Notes under the pieces: generated by a model
Databases searched by the model: none
What the model was told of the DNA's origin: nothing
The model's input: the letters and a program-made list of their open reading frames with translations, nothing else
Made by a program: the position numbers and the translations under genes
Shown: positions 18,471 to 27,042 of the stretch, one piece after another
Layout of the letters: every line of letters starts with the position of its first letter
How positions within the stretch are numbered: the first letter of the stretch is position 1
Source of the DNA: Pleomorphomonas sp. PLEO
GTDB taxonomy: Bacteria; Pseudomonadota; Alphaproteobacteria; Rhizobiales; Pleomorphomonadaceae
DNA: 64,000 bases
Direction of reading: 5' to 3'
Assembly: GCF_041320595.1 (NCBI RefSeq)
Contig: NZ_CP166625.1
Coordinates: forward strand, 4,524,001-4,588,000

Positions 18471-18755
18471 ATGTCGACGGAAAACGCCACCTTGCGCAAG
18501 CTGACCCTTTACGTCGCTGGCGAAACCCCGAAGTCCCTGTCGGCTATCTCGAACCTCGAGCGCATTTGTCGCGAACATCTGCCAGGCAAGTATCAGATCG
18601 AAGTCATCGATCTTAAGAAGAACCCGCAGCTTGCTCGCGAGCACAAGATCGTAGCTATCCCCACTCTGGTTCGAGAGTTACCCGTTCCAATTCGCAAGAT
18701 CATTGGCGACCTTTCCGATGAGCAAAAAGTCCTCATCAACCTCAAGATCGAATGA
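18471..18755 (+). CDS. kaiB: KaiB clock protein
   Basis: 94 residues with the complete KaiB pattern: LTLYVAGETPKS at the N-terminal strand, VIDLKKNPQLAREHKIVAIP in the middle, then the conserved PVRKIIGDLSDEQKVLI-type end (here PIRKIIGDLSDEQKVLINL). KaiB binds KaiC after a fold switch and drives its dephosphorylation phase. AGGAA precedes the start. Its stop codon overlaps the start of the histidine kinase gene (ATGA), so the clock-output kinase is translated together with it. Confidence 0.95.
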   Translation: MSTENATLRKLTLYVAGETPKSLSAISNLERICREHLPGKYQIEVIDLKKNPQLAREHKIVAIPTLVRELPVPIRKIIGDLSDEQKVLINLKIE

Positions 18756-20233
18756 TGCAGACGTCCAACGAGAAGACCCTGCAGCGCCTCATCGATGACC
18801 TTCGGCAACGCGTGACCGAGGCCGAGGAGACGCTGGCGGCCATCCGTGACGGGAGCGTCGACGCCGTTGTGGTCGGAGGCGAAGGCAAGGACGAAGTCCT
18901 TGTCATCGGCGATGACGTATCGGCATTCCGCAACTTCATGGAGGTCATGGAACCAGGCGCCGTTGCCGTCGATTCCGCCGGTCGGCTTCTCTACGCCAAC
19001 GCTCGTTTCCGCCAGATCTTCAATGAAGACTGGGATAGCCTGAAAGGTAAGCCCCTTTCAGGGATACTCCCCGGATCGGCCGCGCAGATAGTCGACAAAC
19101 TGATCGGCTATGACGATCATGATGCAGCGCCGGTGTCTGTCTCGTTCCTCGAACGGGGCGTGGAACGTAATTATCTCGTTTCGGCGCGCCCGGTTCATCT
19201 TGGAACCGTGCGAGGCTTCGCCGTCACCTTTTCCGACCTGACCGAGCGCGTCCGCGCCGAGGCCGCCGAAAGAGCCCAGCGAGTGGCGAATGCGATCATC
19301 GCATCGGCGAGCGAAGCGGTCATCGTCTGCGACCGTACACTGACCATCACCCACGCCAATTTCGCCGCTGAGGCGCTGTCGACGGAAAAGCTGATCGGCG
19401 CCCGGCTCGACACAGCCATTCCTCTCAAATTTCCCGACGCCACCGGCATCCTGGAGATCGGCGAGCTGGTCGAGTCATCTCTCAGCGGAACGCCGCTTCG
19501 CAGCATCGAAGCCTTCGCTCCCCTATCGCCGGGCGCGCGCGACGTTCTCGTCAGCGCCGCCGCGCTCAACATTTCCGACGACGAGCCCGAAGGGTGTGTT
19601 CTGACGCTAGTTGACCTTTCCCAGCGCAAAAAAGACGAACGGCAGATGCATCTGCTGATGCGCGAACTCGACCATCGCGTCAAGAACACCCTGGCGTTGG
19701 TGCTGTCGATCAGCAAGCGCACCGCCGCCAGCGAAGAGACGCTGGTGGGTTTTCAAGGCTCGTTCAGTGGGCGCATTGAAGCACTGGCCGCCACTCACAA
19801 TCTGCTTGCCAGCGCCTCATGGGAAAGCCTTTCGTTGCGCCAGATCTTCGGGGCCGAGGTTTTGCCCTATGCGGAAACCAGCGGCGATCGCATCAACATC
19901 ACCGGTCCCGATCTCAGCCTCTTTCCACGCGCGGCGATCGCAATCGGCCTGATATTCCATGAACTTGCGACCAATGCGACCAAGTATGGCGCACTATCCG
20001 GGGAGACAGGGTCGGTTAATCTCGTGATCCATCCCAAGACGGATTCACCCTTCATCGAAGTGACCTGGGTAGAAAAAGACGGGCCACCGGTGAAGTCATT
20101 CTCCCGGAAAGGCTTTGGCCATACGGTCATCGCACGCAGTCTCTCCTATTCGCCACATGGCGGCACGACGCTCGATTTCGAGCCGACCGGTGTGATCTGC
20201 CATATCCGGATTCCGATCTCGGACGTGGCCTGA
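18752..20233 (+). CDS. PAS-domain HWE-family sensor histidine kinase
   Basis: 493 residues, apparently soluble. A short coiled coil (about 1-30, LQRLIDDLRQRVTEAEETLA) leads into two PAS-type domains (about 50-165 and 170-285). The HWE/HisKA_2 dimerisation domain has the phospho-acceptor H308 in MRELDHRVKNTLALVLSI. The ATP-binding domain has an N-box HELATNATKYGAL and a C-terminal HTVIARSLSYSPHGG segment. HWE kinases pass phosphate to separate response regulators; none is encoded beside it. The ATGA overlap with kaiB suggests it reads the KaiBC state, as with the kinase next to kaiBC in other purple bacteria. That partnership is inference. Confidence 0.92.
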   Translation: MMQTSNEKTLQRLIDDLRQRVTEAEETLAAIRDGSVDAVVVGGEGKDEVLVIGDDVSAFRNFMEVMEPGAVAVDSAGRLLYANARFRQIFNEDWDSLKGKPLSGILPGSAAQIVDKLIGYDDHDAAPVSVSFLERGVERNYLVSARPVHLGTVRGFAVTFSDLTERVRAEAAERAQRVANAIIASASEAVIVCDRTLTITHANFAAEALSTEKLIGARLDTAIPLKFPDATGILEIGELVESSLSGTPLRSIEAFAPLSPGARDVLVSAAALNISDDEPEGCVLTLVDLSQRKKDERQMHLLMRELDHRVKNTLALVLSISKRTAASEETLVGFQGSFSGRIEALAATHNLLASASWESLSLRQIFGAEVLPYAETSGDRINITGPDLSLFPRAAIAIGLIFHELATNATKYGALSGETGSVNLVIHPKTDSPFIEVTWVEKDGPPVKSFSRKGFGHTVIARSLSYSPHGGTTLDFEPTGVICHIRIPISDVA

Positions 20234-20270
20234 AGCCGGCATTCCGCACGCATTCGCAGGTTAGCTGTTC

Positions 20271-20294
20271 ACGGCGAGGCGAAGGCCTCGCCGT
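20271..20294. terminator. Hairpin between convergent kinase and GH65 genes
   Basis: A 10-bp perfect stem, ACGGCGAGGC (20271-20280) with GCCTCGCCGT (20285-20294), and loop GAAG, midway between the two convergent stops. The tails are not T-rich (CCCATTT on the plus strand), so this is a likely but weak bidirectional terminator. Confidence 0.6.
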
Positions 20295-20341
20295 CCCATT
20301 TACTTCAGACCGCAGCCGTAAAACGTCCGCCGGTCAGCGCT

Positions 20342-23341
20342 TTAGGCGAGATAGTCGGCAAGCACGAAGGCATCGAGGCCGGCAATGACCGTGTCGGCCT
20401 CCGTCAGCACCAAGGGGCTGCCAATGCCGAGCGCCATCATGCCGGCGCCCTTGATCGAGGCAACGCCGGCCACTGCATCCTCGACGCCGAGGCAGTCAGC
20501 CGGTTCGACGCCGAGTTGAGCCGCCGCTTTCAGGAAGATTTCCGGGTCGGGCTTGCCACGCTTCAGCAAGCGCGCATCAACGACGGTGTCAAACATGTCG
20601 GCAATGCCGAGCCGCTCGAGAATGGCGGGAGCATTCTGACTGACCGAAGCAAGGCCAACCTTCAAGCCGGCTGCTCGCACCGCTTCCAGCGTATCGAGGG
20701 CACCCGGCAGGAGATCGTCCCGGGTCATGGTGCCGATCAACTCCTTGTACCAGACGTTCTTCATGTCGGCGAGGCGATCGAATTCAGCCGGCTCCAGTAT
20801 GACACCGCCCTTGTCGAGGATCATCCGCAAGGACATGCGGCGGTCGATGCCCTTCAAGCTTTCCGCCAACTCGTCATCAAAGCCGATGCCCAGCGTGTCG
20901 GCGAGACGCTTCCAGGCGAGATGATGGAAGCGTGCCGTATCGGTAATGACGCCGTCGAGGTCGAATACCAAAGCCTTGAACGGCTTCCTGTCGAGAGTCC
21001 GGGCCAGCGGCACTGAGCGCACAGGCTCGGACGCCGAAAGATCAATCGGCTCGCCCCGATGGAACAGACGAATGGCATCGCCTTCAATGAGCCGGAACTC
21101 GGTGCCAGCCGCCGACACGGCAACCTCCAACGTGCGCCCATGATCGACCAGGCGGAAGCGATACCGGCTCCAGCTCTTCGGCAGTGACGGGGCAAAATGC
21201 GGTTCGCCTTTCAAAGCCCTGAGGCCGGCGAAGCCGTGCACGACGCTCATCCAAGTGCCACCCATCGCCGCCGTATGGACGCCGTGGAAGGTGTTGCCGT
21301 GGGTGTTGTCGATGTCCATGCGGGCGGTGTCCATGAAGAACTCATAAGCCCGCTCGTTGAGCCCGACCTCCGACGCGATAATCGAGTGAATGCAGGTGGA
21401 CAGCGAGGAATCGTGGGTGGTGATAGCCTCATAGTAGTCGAAGTCGCGCCGCTTCACCGCCTTGGGGAACAGATCGCCACGCAGGAACAGGGCGAGCACT
21501 ACGTCGGCCTGCTTGCAGACTTGATGGCGATAGATCACCAGCGGATGGTAGTGCAGGAGCAGCGGATAGTTCTCGGCTGGCGTGCCGGCGAAGTCCCAAA
21601 CCTTGCGAGCAAGGAAGGCGTCGTCCTGGGCGTGGATACCGCGCGTTTCGTCATAGGGCAGTCGCAGGCGATCCGAGACTTCCGACCAATGTGCGGTCTC
21701 ACCGACGGATAAGTCGAGCCTCTCTGAGAGCCTGGTGAAAGCCTCCGGCTTCTCCCGCCCCATCCACCCAGCCACCTCGGCGGCATAGGCAAGATGGGTC
21801 TTGGCCATCACGTTGGTGTAGAAGTTATTGTTGACCAGCGCGGTGTATTCGTCCGGGCCCGTCACCTCGTCGATGTGATAGCTGCCGTCGACGAGGTGAG
21901 CGAGGTCGGCCCAGACACGCGCCGTCTCGAACACCAGTTCGGCCGCACCATCGGTCAGCAGCGAGACGTCACCGGTGGCCTCGACATACTGCTTGATGGC
22001 GAAGGCGATGTCGGCGTTGATGTGATATTGCGCCGTACCGGCCGGGAAATAGGCCGAGCATTCCTCGCCGGTGATGGTCCGCCATGGATAGAGCGCACCG
22101 CGGGAATGGCCGAGATCGCGGGCGCGGGCCCTTGCCTTGTCGAGATAGCTGATGCGGTGGCAGAGCACGGCTCTTGCCAGATCCGGCAGCGTGCGCAGGA
22201 ACACTGGCAGAACGTAAATCTCGGTGTCCCAGAAGGAATGCCCCTCGTAGCCCTCACCGGTCAGCCCCTTGGCGGCGATATTGGTCCGACCATCGCGGCC
22301 AATCGATTGGAAGAGATGATAAAGGTTGAAATGCAGGCCCTGCGACAGGGCATCGTCGCCCTCGATCTCGATATCGGCCTTTTCCCAGAAGGCGGCGAGC
22401 CGGGCTCGCTGCTCGCTGGCGAGCCCTTCGAAGCCGACGGCGCGCGCGCCTCGTAGCGCCTCATCGGCGCGAGCGGCGAGTTCGGAGGCTGGCGCATCGC
22501 GGCTGGTGACGATGGCCATCGTCTTCTCAAGCGTGACGGCCTCGCCGGCCTTGGCCGCAACGCGGAAGCCCTGAGCGAGCACGCCGTGCTCCTCAGACGC
22601 CGTGCTCTCCAGATTGCGACCGCCGGCGACGCTGGCCAGCGCCTCGATCCGGAGCGTCAGGCCGCTGTTGTGCGTGCGCGAGACCAAGACCGACCGGCCA
22701 GCGGTGGCGATGGTCTCAACGGTGGAAAGCGCGCGCGCGGAGGCGCCGGAGCCAAGGCGCGGATCGAAGCTCTCCTCCGTCCCACGCACCGAGCTATTGA
22801 GGGTGGCGACGAATTCGATGGTGGCATCGGCGTCGAGCGGCGTCACGGTAACCGTCTGGGCGAGGATGGCGCTGCGAGACAGGCTGACGAGACGCCTGGA
22901 GACGATGCGCACTCGCTGGCCAGCCGGCGATTTCCATTCCACGCTGCGAACAAGAACGCCCTCGCGAAAGTCGAGGCTGCGCTCGTAGGAAAGAACGACA
23001 CCCCGAATGAGGTTGAAGCGTTCGCCGTCGATGGCGATCTCGATACCCTTGGCGTTGGGCAGGTTGAGCATGAACTCGTTGAGGCGCGCAAAGCCATAGG
23101 CGTTCTCGGGATAGCGGATCGCCTCGGTGTCGTAGAAACCGTTGACGTAGGTTCCCTCCATGCTGGCGTCAGCCTCGCCCAGCCAGGCTTCGTCATGGCT
23201 GCCACGGGTGCCGATATGACCATTGCCGAGCGCAAACAAAGTTTCGCGCAGCAGGTTGGCATCGGCATCCCAGCGGGTTTCGACCAGACGCCAGGGATCG
23301 GTGGGCAGCGAGGAAAGCAATTGGGAGGAGTTCGCGGACAC
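20342..23341 (-). CDS. GH65 disaccharide phosphorylase fused to beta-phosphoglucomutase
   Basis: A 999-residue fusion. Residues about 1-770 are a GH65 phosphorylase (maltose, trehalose or kojibiose type) with the general acid E498 in VTGPDEYTALVNNNFYTN and a phosphate-binding region in the toroid. Residues about 783-999 are a HAD-superfamily beta-phosphoglucomutase: nucleophile motif FDLDGVITDT, then GLASVSQNA and the C-terminal acidic motif (CLGVEDAVAGVASIKGAGM). The product should split an alpha-glucobiose to glucose and beta-glucose-1-phosphate and convert the latter to glucose-6-phosphate in one chain. The start is GTG with AAGGAG 7 bases upstream. It lies 84 bp behind the amidase-like gene. 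Exact substrate specificity is not readable from the sequence alone. Confidence 0.92.
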   Translation of the reverse strand: MSANSSQLLSSLPTDPWRLVETRWDADANLLRETLFALGNGHIGTRGSHDEAWLGEADASMEGTYVNGFYDTEAIRYPENAYGFARLNEFMLNLPNAKGIEIAIDGERFNLIRGVVLSYERSLDFREGVLVRSVEWKSPAGQRVRIVSRRLVSLSRSAILAQTVTVTPLDADATIEFVATLNSSVRGTEESFDPRLGSGASARALSTVETIATAGRSVLVSRTHNSGLTLRIEALASVAGGRNLESTASEEHGVLAQGFRVAAKAGEAVTLEKTMAIVTSRDAPASELAARADEALRGARAVGFEGLASEQRARLAAFWEKADIEIEGDDALSQGLHFNLYHLFQSIGRDGRTNIAAKGLTGEGYEGHSFWDTEIYVLPVFLRTLPDLARAVLCHRISYLDKARARARDLGHSRGALYPWRTITGEECSAYFPAGTAQYHINADIAFAIKQYVEATGDVSLLTDGAAELVFETARVWADLAHLVDGSYHIDEVTGPDEYTALVNNNFYTNVMAKTHLAYAAEVAGWMGREKPEAFTRLSERLDLSVGETAHWSEVSDRLRLPYDETRGIHAQDDAFLARKVWDFAGTPAENYPLLLHYHPLVIYRHQVCKQADVVLALFLRGDLFPKAVKRRDFDYYEAITTHDSSLSTCIHSIIASEVGLNERAYEFFMDTARMDIDNTHGNTFHGVHTAAMGGTWMSVVHGFAGLRALKGEPHFAPSLPKSWSRYRFRLVDHGRTLEVAVSAAGTEFRLIEGDAIRLFHRGEPIDLSASEPVRSVPLARTLDRKPFKALVFDLDGVITDTARFHHLAWKRLADTLGIGFDDELAESLKGIDRRMSLRMILDKGGVILEPAEFDRLADMKNVWYKELIGTMTRDDLLPGALDTLEAVRAAGLKVGLASVSQNAPAILERLGIADMFDTVVDARLLKRGKPDPEIFLKAAAQLGVEPADCLGVEDAVAGVASIKGAGMMALGIGSPLVLTEADTVIAGLDAFVLADYLA

Positions 23342-23425
23342 TTCAGTCTCCTTGGAATGGTCGAGTCTCGGCTCCTGCGGTCCTGACCGAAACCGGAGCC
23401 GACGCTATGTCAAACTTAGGTCCTG

Positions 23426-24595
23426 CTAGCGATGAGCCAACGGCGGTGACACCAGGATGTCAATCGGTCGAGTGGACCTTGAAAGGCTTGGATCGGCGAG
23501 GATTGCAGCCGCGTCCGCCAAACGGTCGTCGCCGCCTTGAGCGGCAACCAGCATTCCGCCATCGGGCAAAGCAATGGCGGCAAGGCCACACGCGTTGAGG
23601 AAGCCAATAAGATTGGATTCGGGCGGAACAAACAGCAGATCGAAACCAGCAAAAGCTGCCTCGACCCGGCGGCGCAGGTCTGAAAGGCGCCTTTGTACCC
23701 GAAGCAAATCACCAGATGGACAGCCAAGAGCGCGGGACAATCGCCGGTGAAGATAGGGCGGAAATAGCTCGGGCATTTCGACGAGCGGAACCGCGATATC
23801 GTCGAGCCGCAAGACGAGCCAAGCGTCGTCGGCCATGAGCGCGGCGACCTCCACGAAGAGGGCATCATCGACAACCACTGTTGCCAAGTCGAGGCGCTTA
23901 GCCATCTCACGCGCGACAGCAAAGAACCCCTTGCCGAGTAAACCGAGGCGCGCAAACGTCGCCGTCCGCCGTTGGATTGTAGGGTCAATGCGCTCAACGA
24001 CCCGGCGTACGGCTGTGCCGCCTGCGATATCGGTTGCGAGGATGACGATCTCGTCGAGCTCCGGAGCGATCGCGAACAAACCATCGAGATCGACCCGCCC
24101 CGGCGAAGGCTTGATGGCGACCACGCCATCCTCGGCAGCAGCGGCACAGGCAGCGCCCGTCCGGTCGCTGGCAATGCCGAATACGGCGAGACCGGCGGCA
24201 ACCGTTGCGACGGCTCCATCTGCCGAGGCGTCGAGGCCTAGCGGATCGACCGGCACCTTGCCAACCAGAAGAGCACCGGCAGTTCGCAGTCGCTCTATGA
24301 CAACGGCATCGAAATCAGGTTCGAAGTCGAGCGCCGGTAGACCAGCCGACGTAGGGAGGCCAGCAACGTCGACATTGGCGCCAACAACATAAGGAATGCC
24401 CCAGAGTGGCAGGATGGACGGATCCGGACAACGGGCAAGAAGATCACGGGCGGCAGCGTTCAGCGTGGCCGGGGCGGACAGGCTGCCGAAAGCCGCAAAG
24501 CGAGCTGCGATGTCGTCCATGACATCGATAAGGCTTTCCGGTTGCCGCGCGAAACGCGAGCGAAGGCTGTCCAGCGTCAACAAGGGAGCGCTCAT
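23426..24595 (-). CDS. Amidase-signature family protein lacking the catalytic triad
   Basis: 389 residues aligned by pattern to allophanate hydrolase/amidase-signature enzymes. GIPYVVGANVDVAGLPTSAG matches GIPFAVKDNIDVAGLPTTA, but the catalytic Lys is G72. The Ser-cis-Ser region reads SADGAVATVAAGL instead of GSSSGSAVAVAAG. The nucleophile position in DTAGSGR reads DRTGAAC (A148). All three catalytic residues therefore appear lost while the fold-defining segments remain, so it is probably a binding or regulatory pseudoenzyme. The start at 24595 has GAGGAGTG upstream. It is first in an operon with the GH65 fusion. The frame is intact, so it does not look like a decaying pseudogene. Confidence 0.8.
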   Translation of the reverse strand: MSAPLLTLDSLRSRFARQPESLIDVMDDIAARFAAFGSLSAPATLNAAARDLLARCPDPSILPLWGIPYVVGANVDVAGLPTSAGLPALDFEPDFDAVVIERLRTAGALLVGKVPVDPLGLDASADGAVATVAAGLAVFGIASDRTGAACAAAAEDGVVAIKPSPGRVDLDGLFAIAPELDEIVILATDIAGGTAVRRVVERIDPTIQRRTATFARLGLLGKGFFAVAREMAKRLDLATVVVDDALFVEVAALMADDAWLVLRLDDIAVPLVEMPELFPPYLHRRLSRALGCPSGDLLRVQRRLSDLRRRVEAAFAGFDLLFVPPESNLIGFLNACGLAAIALPDGGMLVAAQGGDDRLADAAAILADPSLSRSTRPIDILVSPPLAHR

Positions 24596-24639
24596 CGGCA
24601 CTCCTCCTCTATACTGCCCGATTACCGACCGGACCTTAC

Positions 24640-24653
24640 CAAAAGCGCTTTTG
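24640..24653. promoter_or_regulatory. Perfect palindromic LacI-type operator, site 1
   Basis: CAAAAGCGCTTTTG is a perfect 14-bp palindrome with the central CG-containing step typical of LacI-family operators. It lies 45 bp upstream of the amidase-like gene start, in the gap shared with the divergent LacI gene. A near-identical copy is at 24799. Confidence 0.75.
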
Positions 24654-24798
24654 CGCACCTAACACCGGCCTCACCGGACTGTCAATGCGGTTATGAGATG
24701 CACCATCAGACGCTCGAGCCAACGTATAGGCAAAAATATTCTCGGTTTTGTGAGGTTTTTTCGATCTTTATTTCGGTCAGAAACCGGTCGTATGAGTA

Positions 24799-24812
24799 CG
24801 AAAGCGCTTTTG
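24799..24812. promoter_or_regulatory. LacI-type operator, site 2
   Basis: CGAAAGCGCTTTTG differs from site 1 by one base and lies 77 bp upstream of the lacI start. The centre-to-centre distance of 159 bp between the two sites would allow DNA looping by a tetrameric or paired LacI-family repressor and autoregulation. Confidence 0.72.
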
Positions 24813-24889
24813 CGAACAAGGGTAAGCTGTACAAGCCGGCAACCGGGAGCTATACAAGCGCCTTGTTTCCACGCCATCGGCTCCCCCTC

Positions 24890-25909
24890 ATGAACCTCAA
24901 GGAACTGGCGCGTCACCTCGGGCTTTCCCAGAGCACGGTCAGCCGTGCCCTGAATGGCTACCAGGATGTCAGCCCAGATACGCGGGAACGTGTGCTGGCG
25001 GCCGCACAACGGTTCGACTACTCGCCGAACGCCAGTGCTCACCGATTGGCGACCGGCCAGTCCGGGGCAATCGGCATCGTCTTCCCCTCTGACAGAGATC
25101 CGCTGCTTGATCCGCTGTTCACCGACTTCCTATCCGGCCTGACCAACAGTGCCGCCCGACGACAAATGGACATTCTGGTCAGCGCCAGTCTGGATACCGC
25201 CGAGGCGAGCTATCGACGCCTCGCTCAGCGGGGATCGGTCGATGCGGTCGTCCTCTCGAGTCCGCTCGCCGAGGATCCGCGCGTACCGCTGCTGGACAGG
25301 CTTGGCATCCCCTGCGTGGTGCATGGCCGCACGAAATCGCCGCGGCCGCATGCGTTCCTGGACATCGACAACGAAGGGGCTTTCCGGCAGGCCGCCGAGC
25401 TGTTGATCGGCCTCGGCCACCGCCGTATCGGTCTCGTAAATGGCGACGCACGGCAAGCATTCGCCGTCGACCGCGAAGCGGGCTGGCGTTCGGCTCTTCT
25501 CCGCGCCGGCCTTGAGGCACTGGAGGTGCTCAACGGCTCCGACATCATGACCGATGAGGCCGGCTATCGGCTAACCGCCGGCATGCTGGCGAGTGCAACC
25601 CCGCCCACCGCCGTGATCTGCTCCAGTATTTTTTCGGCCATCGGCGCCTGTCGGGCCATCCGCGACCGTGGGCTGGCGATTGGCTCCGACATTTCGGTGA
25701 TCGCCCACGACGACGGCATTTCCTCGATCCGGCCGGAAGCGCACCATCCATCACTCACCACGACTTTTTCGTCGATCCATCGGGCCGGTGAGCGCATCGC
25801 CGAGATCGCTGCCGATCTGATCGGGGGGAAGGATCCGGCCAGTTGCCAGGAAGTTTGGCCGGTCGACCTGATCTTCCGCGACAGCACCAGGCCGCCTGTC
25901 GGCACCTGA
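24890..25909 (+). CDS. LacI-family transcriptional regulator of the GH65 operon
   Basis: 339 residues from ATG 24890 (MNLKELARHLGLSQSTVSRA). The N-terminal LacI headpiece includes the hinge helix SPNASAHRLATGQSGAIGIV. A periplasmic-binding-protein-like effector domain (about 65-335) follows, with the dimer-core segment VISVIAHDDGISSIRPE-like (SDISVIAHDDGIS). The upstream extension of the frame to 24542 runs over both operators and is rejected. No strong ribosome-binding site precedes this ATG. It diverges from the amidase-GH65 operon, the expected target through the two CAAAAGCGCTTTTG-type sites. Confidence 0.92.
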   Translation: MNLKELARHLGLSQSTVSRALNGYQDVSPDTRERVLAAAQRFDYSPNASAHRLATGQSGAIGIVFPSDRDPLLDPLFTDFLSGLTNSAARRQMDILVSASLDTAEASYRRLAQRGSVDAVVLSSPLAEDPRVPLLDRLGIPCVVHGRTKSPRPHAFLDIDNEGAFRQAAELLIGLGHRRIGLVNGDARQAFAVDREAGWRSALLRAGLEALEVLNGSDIMTDEAGYRLTAGMLASATPPTAVICSSIFSAIGACRAIRDRGLAIGSDISVIAHDDGISSIRPEAHHPSLTTTFSSIHRAGERIAEIAADLIGGKDPASCQEVWPVDLIFRDSTRPPVGT

Positions 25910-26048
25910 AGTCGCCTCGCGGTCCACGCACGAGGACGAGCCGTTCCGTTGCAGGCAGTCGCTTAAGCACCTGCCCTGCCCCTCCTGCTTAGCGCGTGCT
26001 TGGAACCTCACACTCACTCATCGCGTTCCTCCAGAGGCATGAAAGGAA

Positions 26049-26348
26049 ATGACAATGGACGCCAATCGCGATGACAAGATCCGGGCTCGTGCCTACCAAC
26101 TATGGGAAGAGGAAGGCCGCCCCGAAGGCCGTGCCGAACTACACTGGTATACCGCCCGGGAAAGCCTGGCAGTTGAGGAAAGCCAGGAAAGCACCTATCT
26201 CCCCATCGAAACGGGGACAGGCGCCGAGCCGATCGAGGCGCTCGAAAATACCGGAGAGTTCCCGACGCTTACCGATCAGGGCGAACAGCAGATCCCTCAT
26301 CATCTAGAGCGTGGTGAGAAGCCTTTGACACCCCCCGCGAACAATTGA
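26049..26348 (+). CDS. DUF2934 domain-containing small protein
   Basis: 99 residues. The N-terminal motif IRARAYQLWEEEGRPEGRAE followed by HWYTARE is the DUF2934 signature, a short domain of unknown function common in Hyphomicrobiales. The remaining 60 residues are acidic and low in complexity. GAAAGGAA precedes ATG 26049; a second in-frame ATG lies at 26055. It stands alone, 139 bp after the LacI gene. Confidence 0.85.
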   Translation: MTMDANRDDKIRARAYQLWEEEGRPEGRAELHWYTARESLAVEESQESTYLPIETGTGAEPIEALENTGEFPTLTDQGEQQIPHHLERGEKPLTPPANN

Positions 26349-26389
26349 CACGCTTTAGGTCGCCCGGCTTATGCCGCAACGGCCAAAAA

Positions 26390-26668
26390 TCAGTGTTTCG
26401 TGATGGTGCCCTGATAGTCGAGGCGAATGAGAGCAGGCACGCCCTTGAGCCGGGCGCTTGCGCGCCAAACCCCGTCCGAACCGAGACTGAGGCCGGCTAC
26501 ATTCGTGTAGCCGGCATCTTCAAACCACGTTTTTGCTTGGCTCTTGGTAAAACTGTTCTCTCCTGTGACGAGCACTGTCGCCATCGTCAGTTCTCGCGCA
26601 GGGGAAAAGCCAGCCAGCATAAGTAAGGCGGCGACTGACGAGCCTCCCAGTACCATTCCTATTTTCAT
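26390..26668 (-). CDS. Small exported PepSY-like protein
   Basis: 92 residues from ATG 26668, chosen because AAGGAT lies upstream and it gives a clean signal peptide (MKIGMVLGGSSVAALLMLAG, cleavage near FSPARE). The mature part (KSQAKTWFEDAGYTNVAGLS, then DGVWRASARLKG and a terminal LDYQGTITKH) has the beta-alpha-beta pattern of short PepSY-type periplasmic proteins in this group. Function is unknown. A longer frame to 26722 would bury the signal peptide. An overlapping plus-strand frame (26345-26626) is judged a shadow. Confidence 0.7.
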   Translation of the reverse strand: MKIGMVLGGSSVAALLMLAGFSPARELTMATVLVTGENSFTKSQAKTWFEDAGYTNVAGLSLGSDGVWRASARLKGVPALIRLDYQGTITKH

Positions 26669-26970
26669 CAAAACTATCCTTGCGAGAACGATCCCTCTGA
26701 CATTTTCATGGGCTTCTTCCAACGCCCCGAAACCGAGATTGTTCCGTTTGGAAATGCCTCATATTTGCGCGCAGATATTTAGGCTGCGGGAAATCGGGCC
26801 GGACAACGCACACGCGGCGTTTTGCTCGCAAGCTCGACTCGGACGTGGTGTCGGCGTAACGGCCTCAGCCTTGGCTGAAAACTCGGTTTTTGCCTTGTAA
26901 TATCTCGCTGCGGGTTCTGCCGCCTTGCCCCCTCTGAAGGCTCCTCCACCGGAATCTAGAGAGCAACAGC

Positions 26971-26999
26971 TTGACGGGTTATGAGCCTCAGGTTATTCG
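26971..26999 (+). promoter_or_regulatory. Candidate sigma-70-type promoter of the lacI gene at 27043
   Basis: TTGACG (26971-26976) is separated by 17 bp from TATTCG (26994-26999). The -35 match is good and the -10 weak. The operator at 26998 would overlap the transcription start, consistent with autorepression. Confidence 0.4.
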
Positions 27000-27012
27000 T
27001 ATCAGTAATACG
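26998..27012. promoter_or_regulatory. Candidate operator CGTAT-N5-ATACG
   Basis: A perfect 5-bp inverted repeat, CGTAT (26998-27002) and ATACG (27008-27012), with a 5-base spacer; ATACGTAT (27008-27015) extends it. It is 30 bp before the lacI start and is a plausible binding site for that regulator. Confidence 0.5.
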
Positions 27013-27042
27013 TATAATAAGACAGCGGGTGGAAACTAACCC

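Larger units (their letters stand above)
26669..27042. other. 374-bp intergenic region upstream of a LacI regulator
   Basis: The first 250 bases show nothing I can name; a small plus frame at 26544-26900 lacks a ribosome-binding site and domain support. The last 75 bases hold the candidate promoter and operator described separately. Confidence 0.5.
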
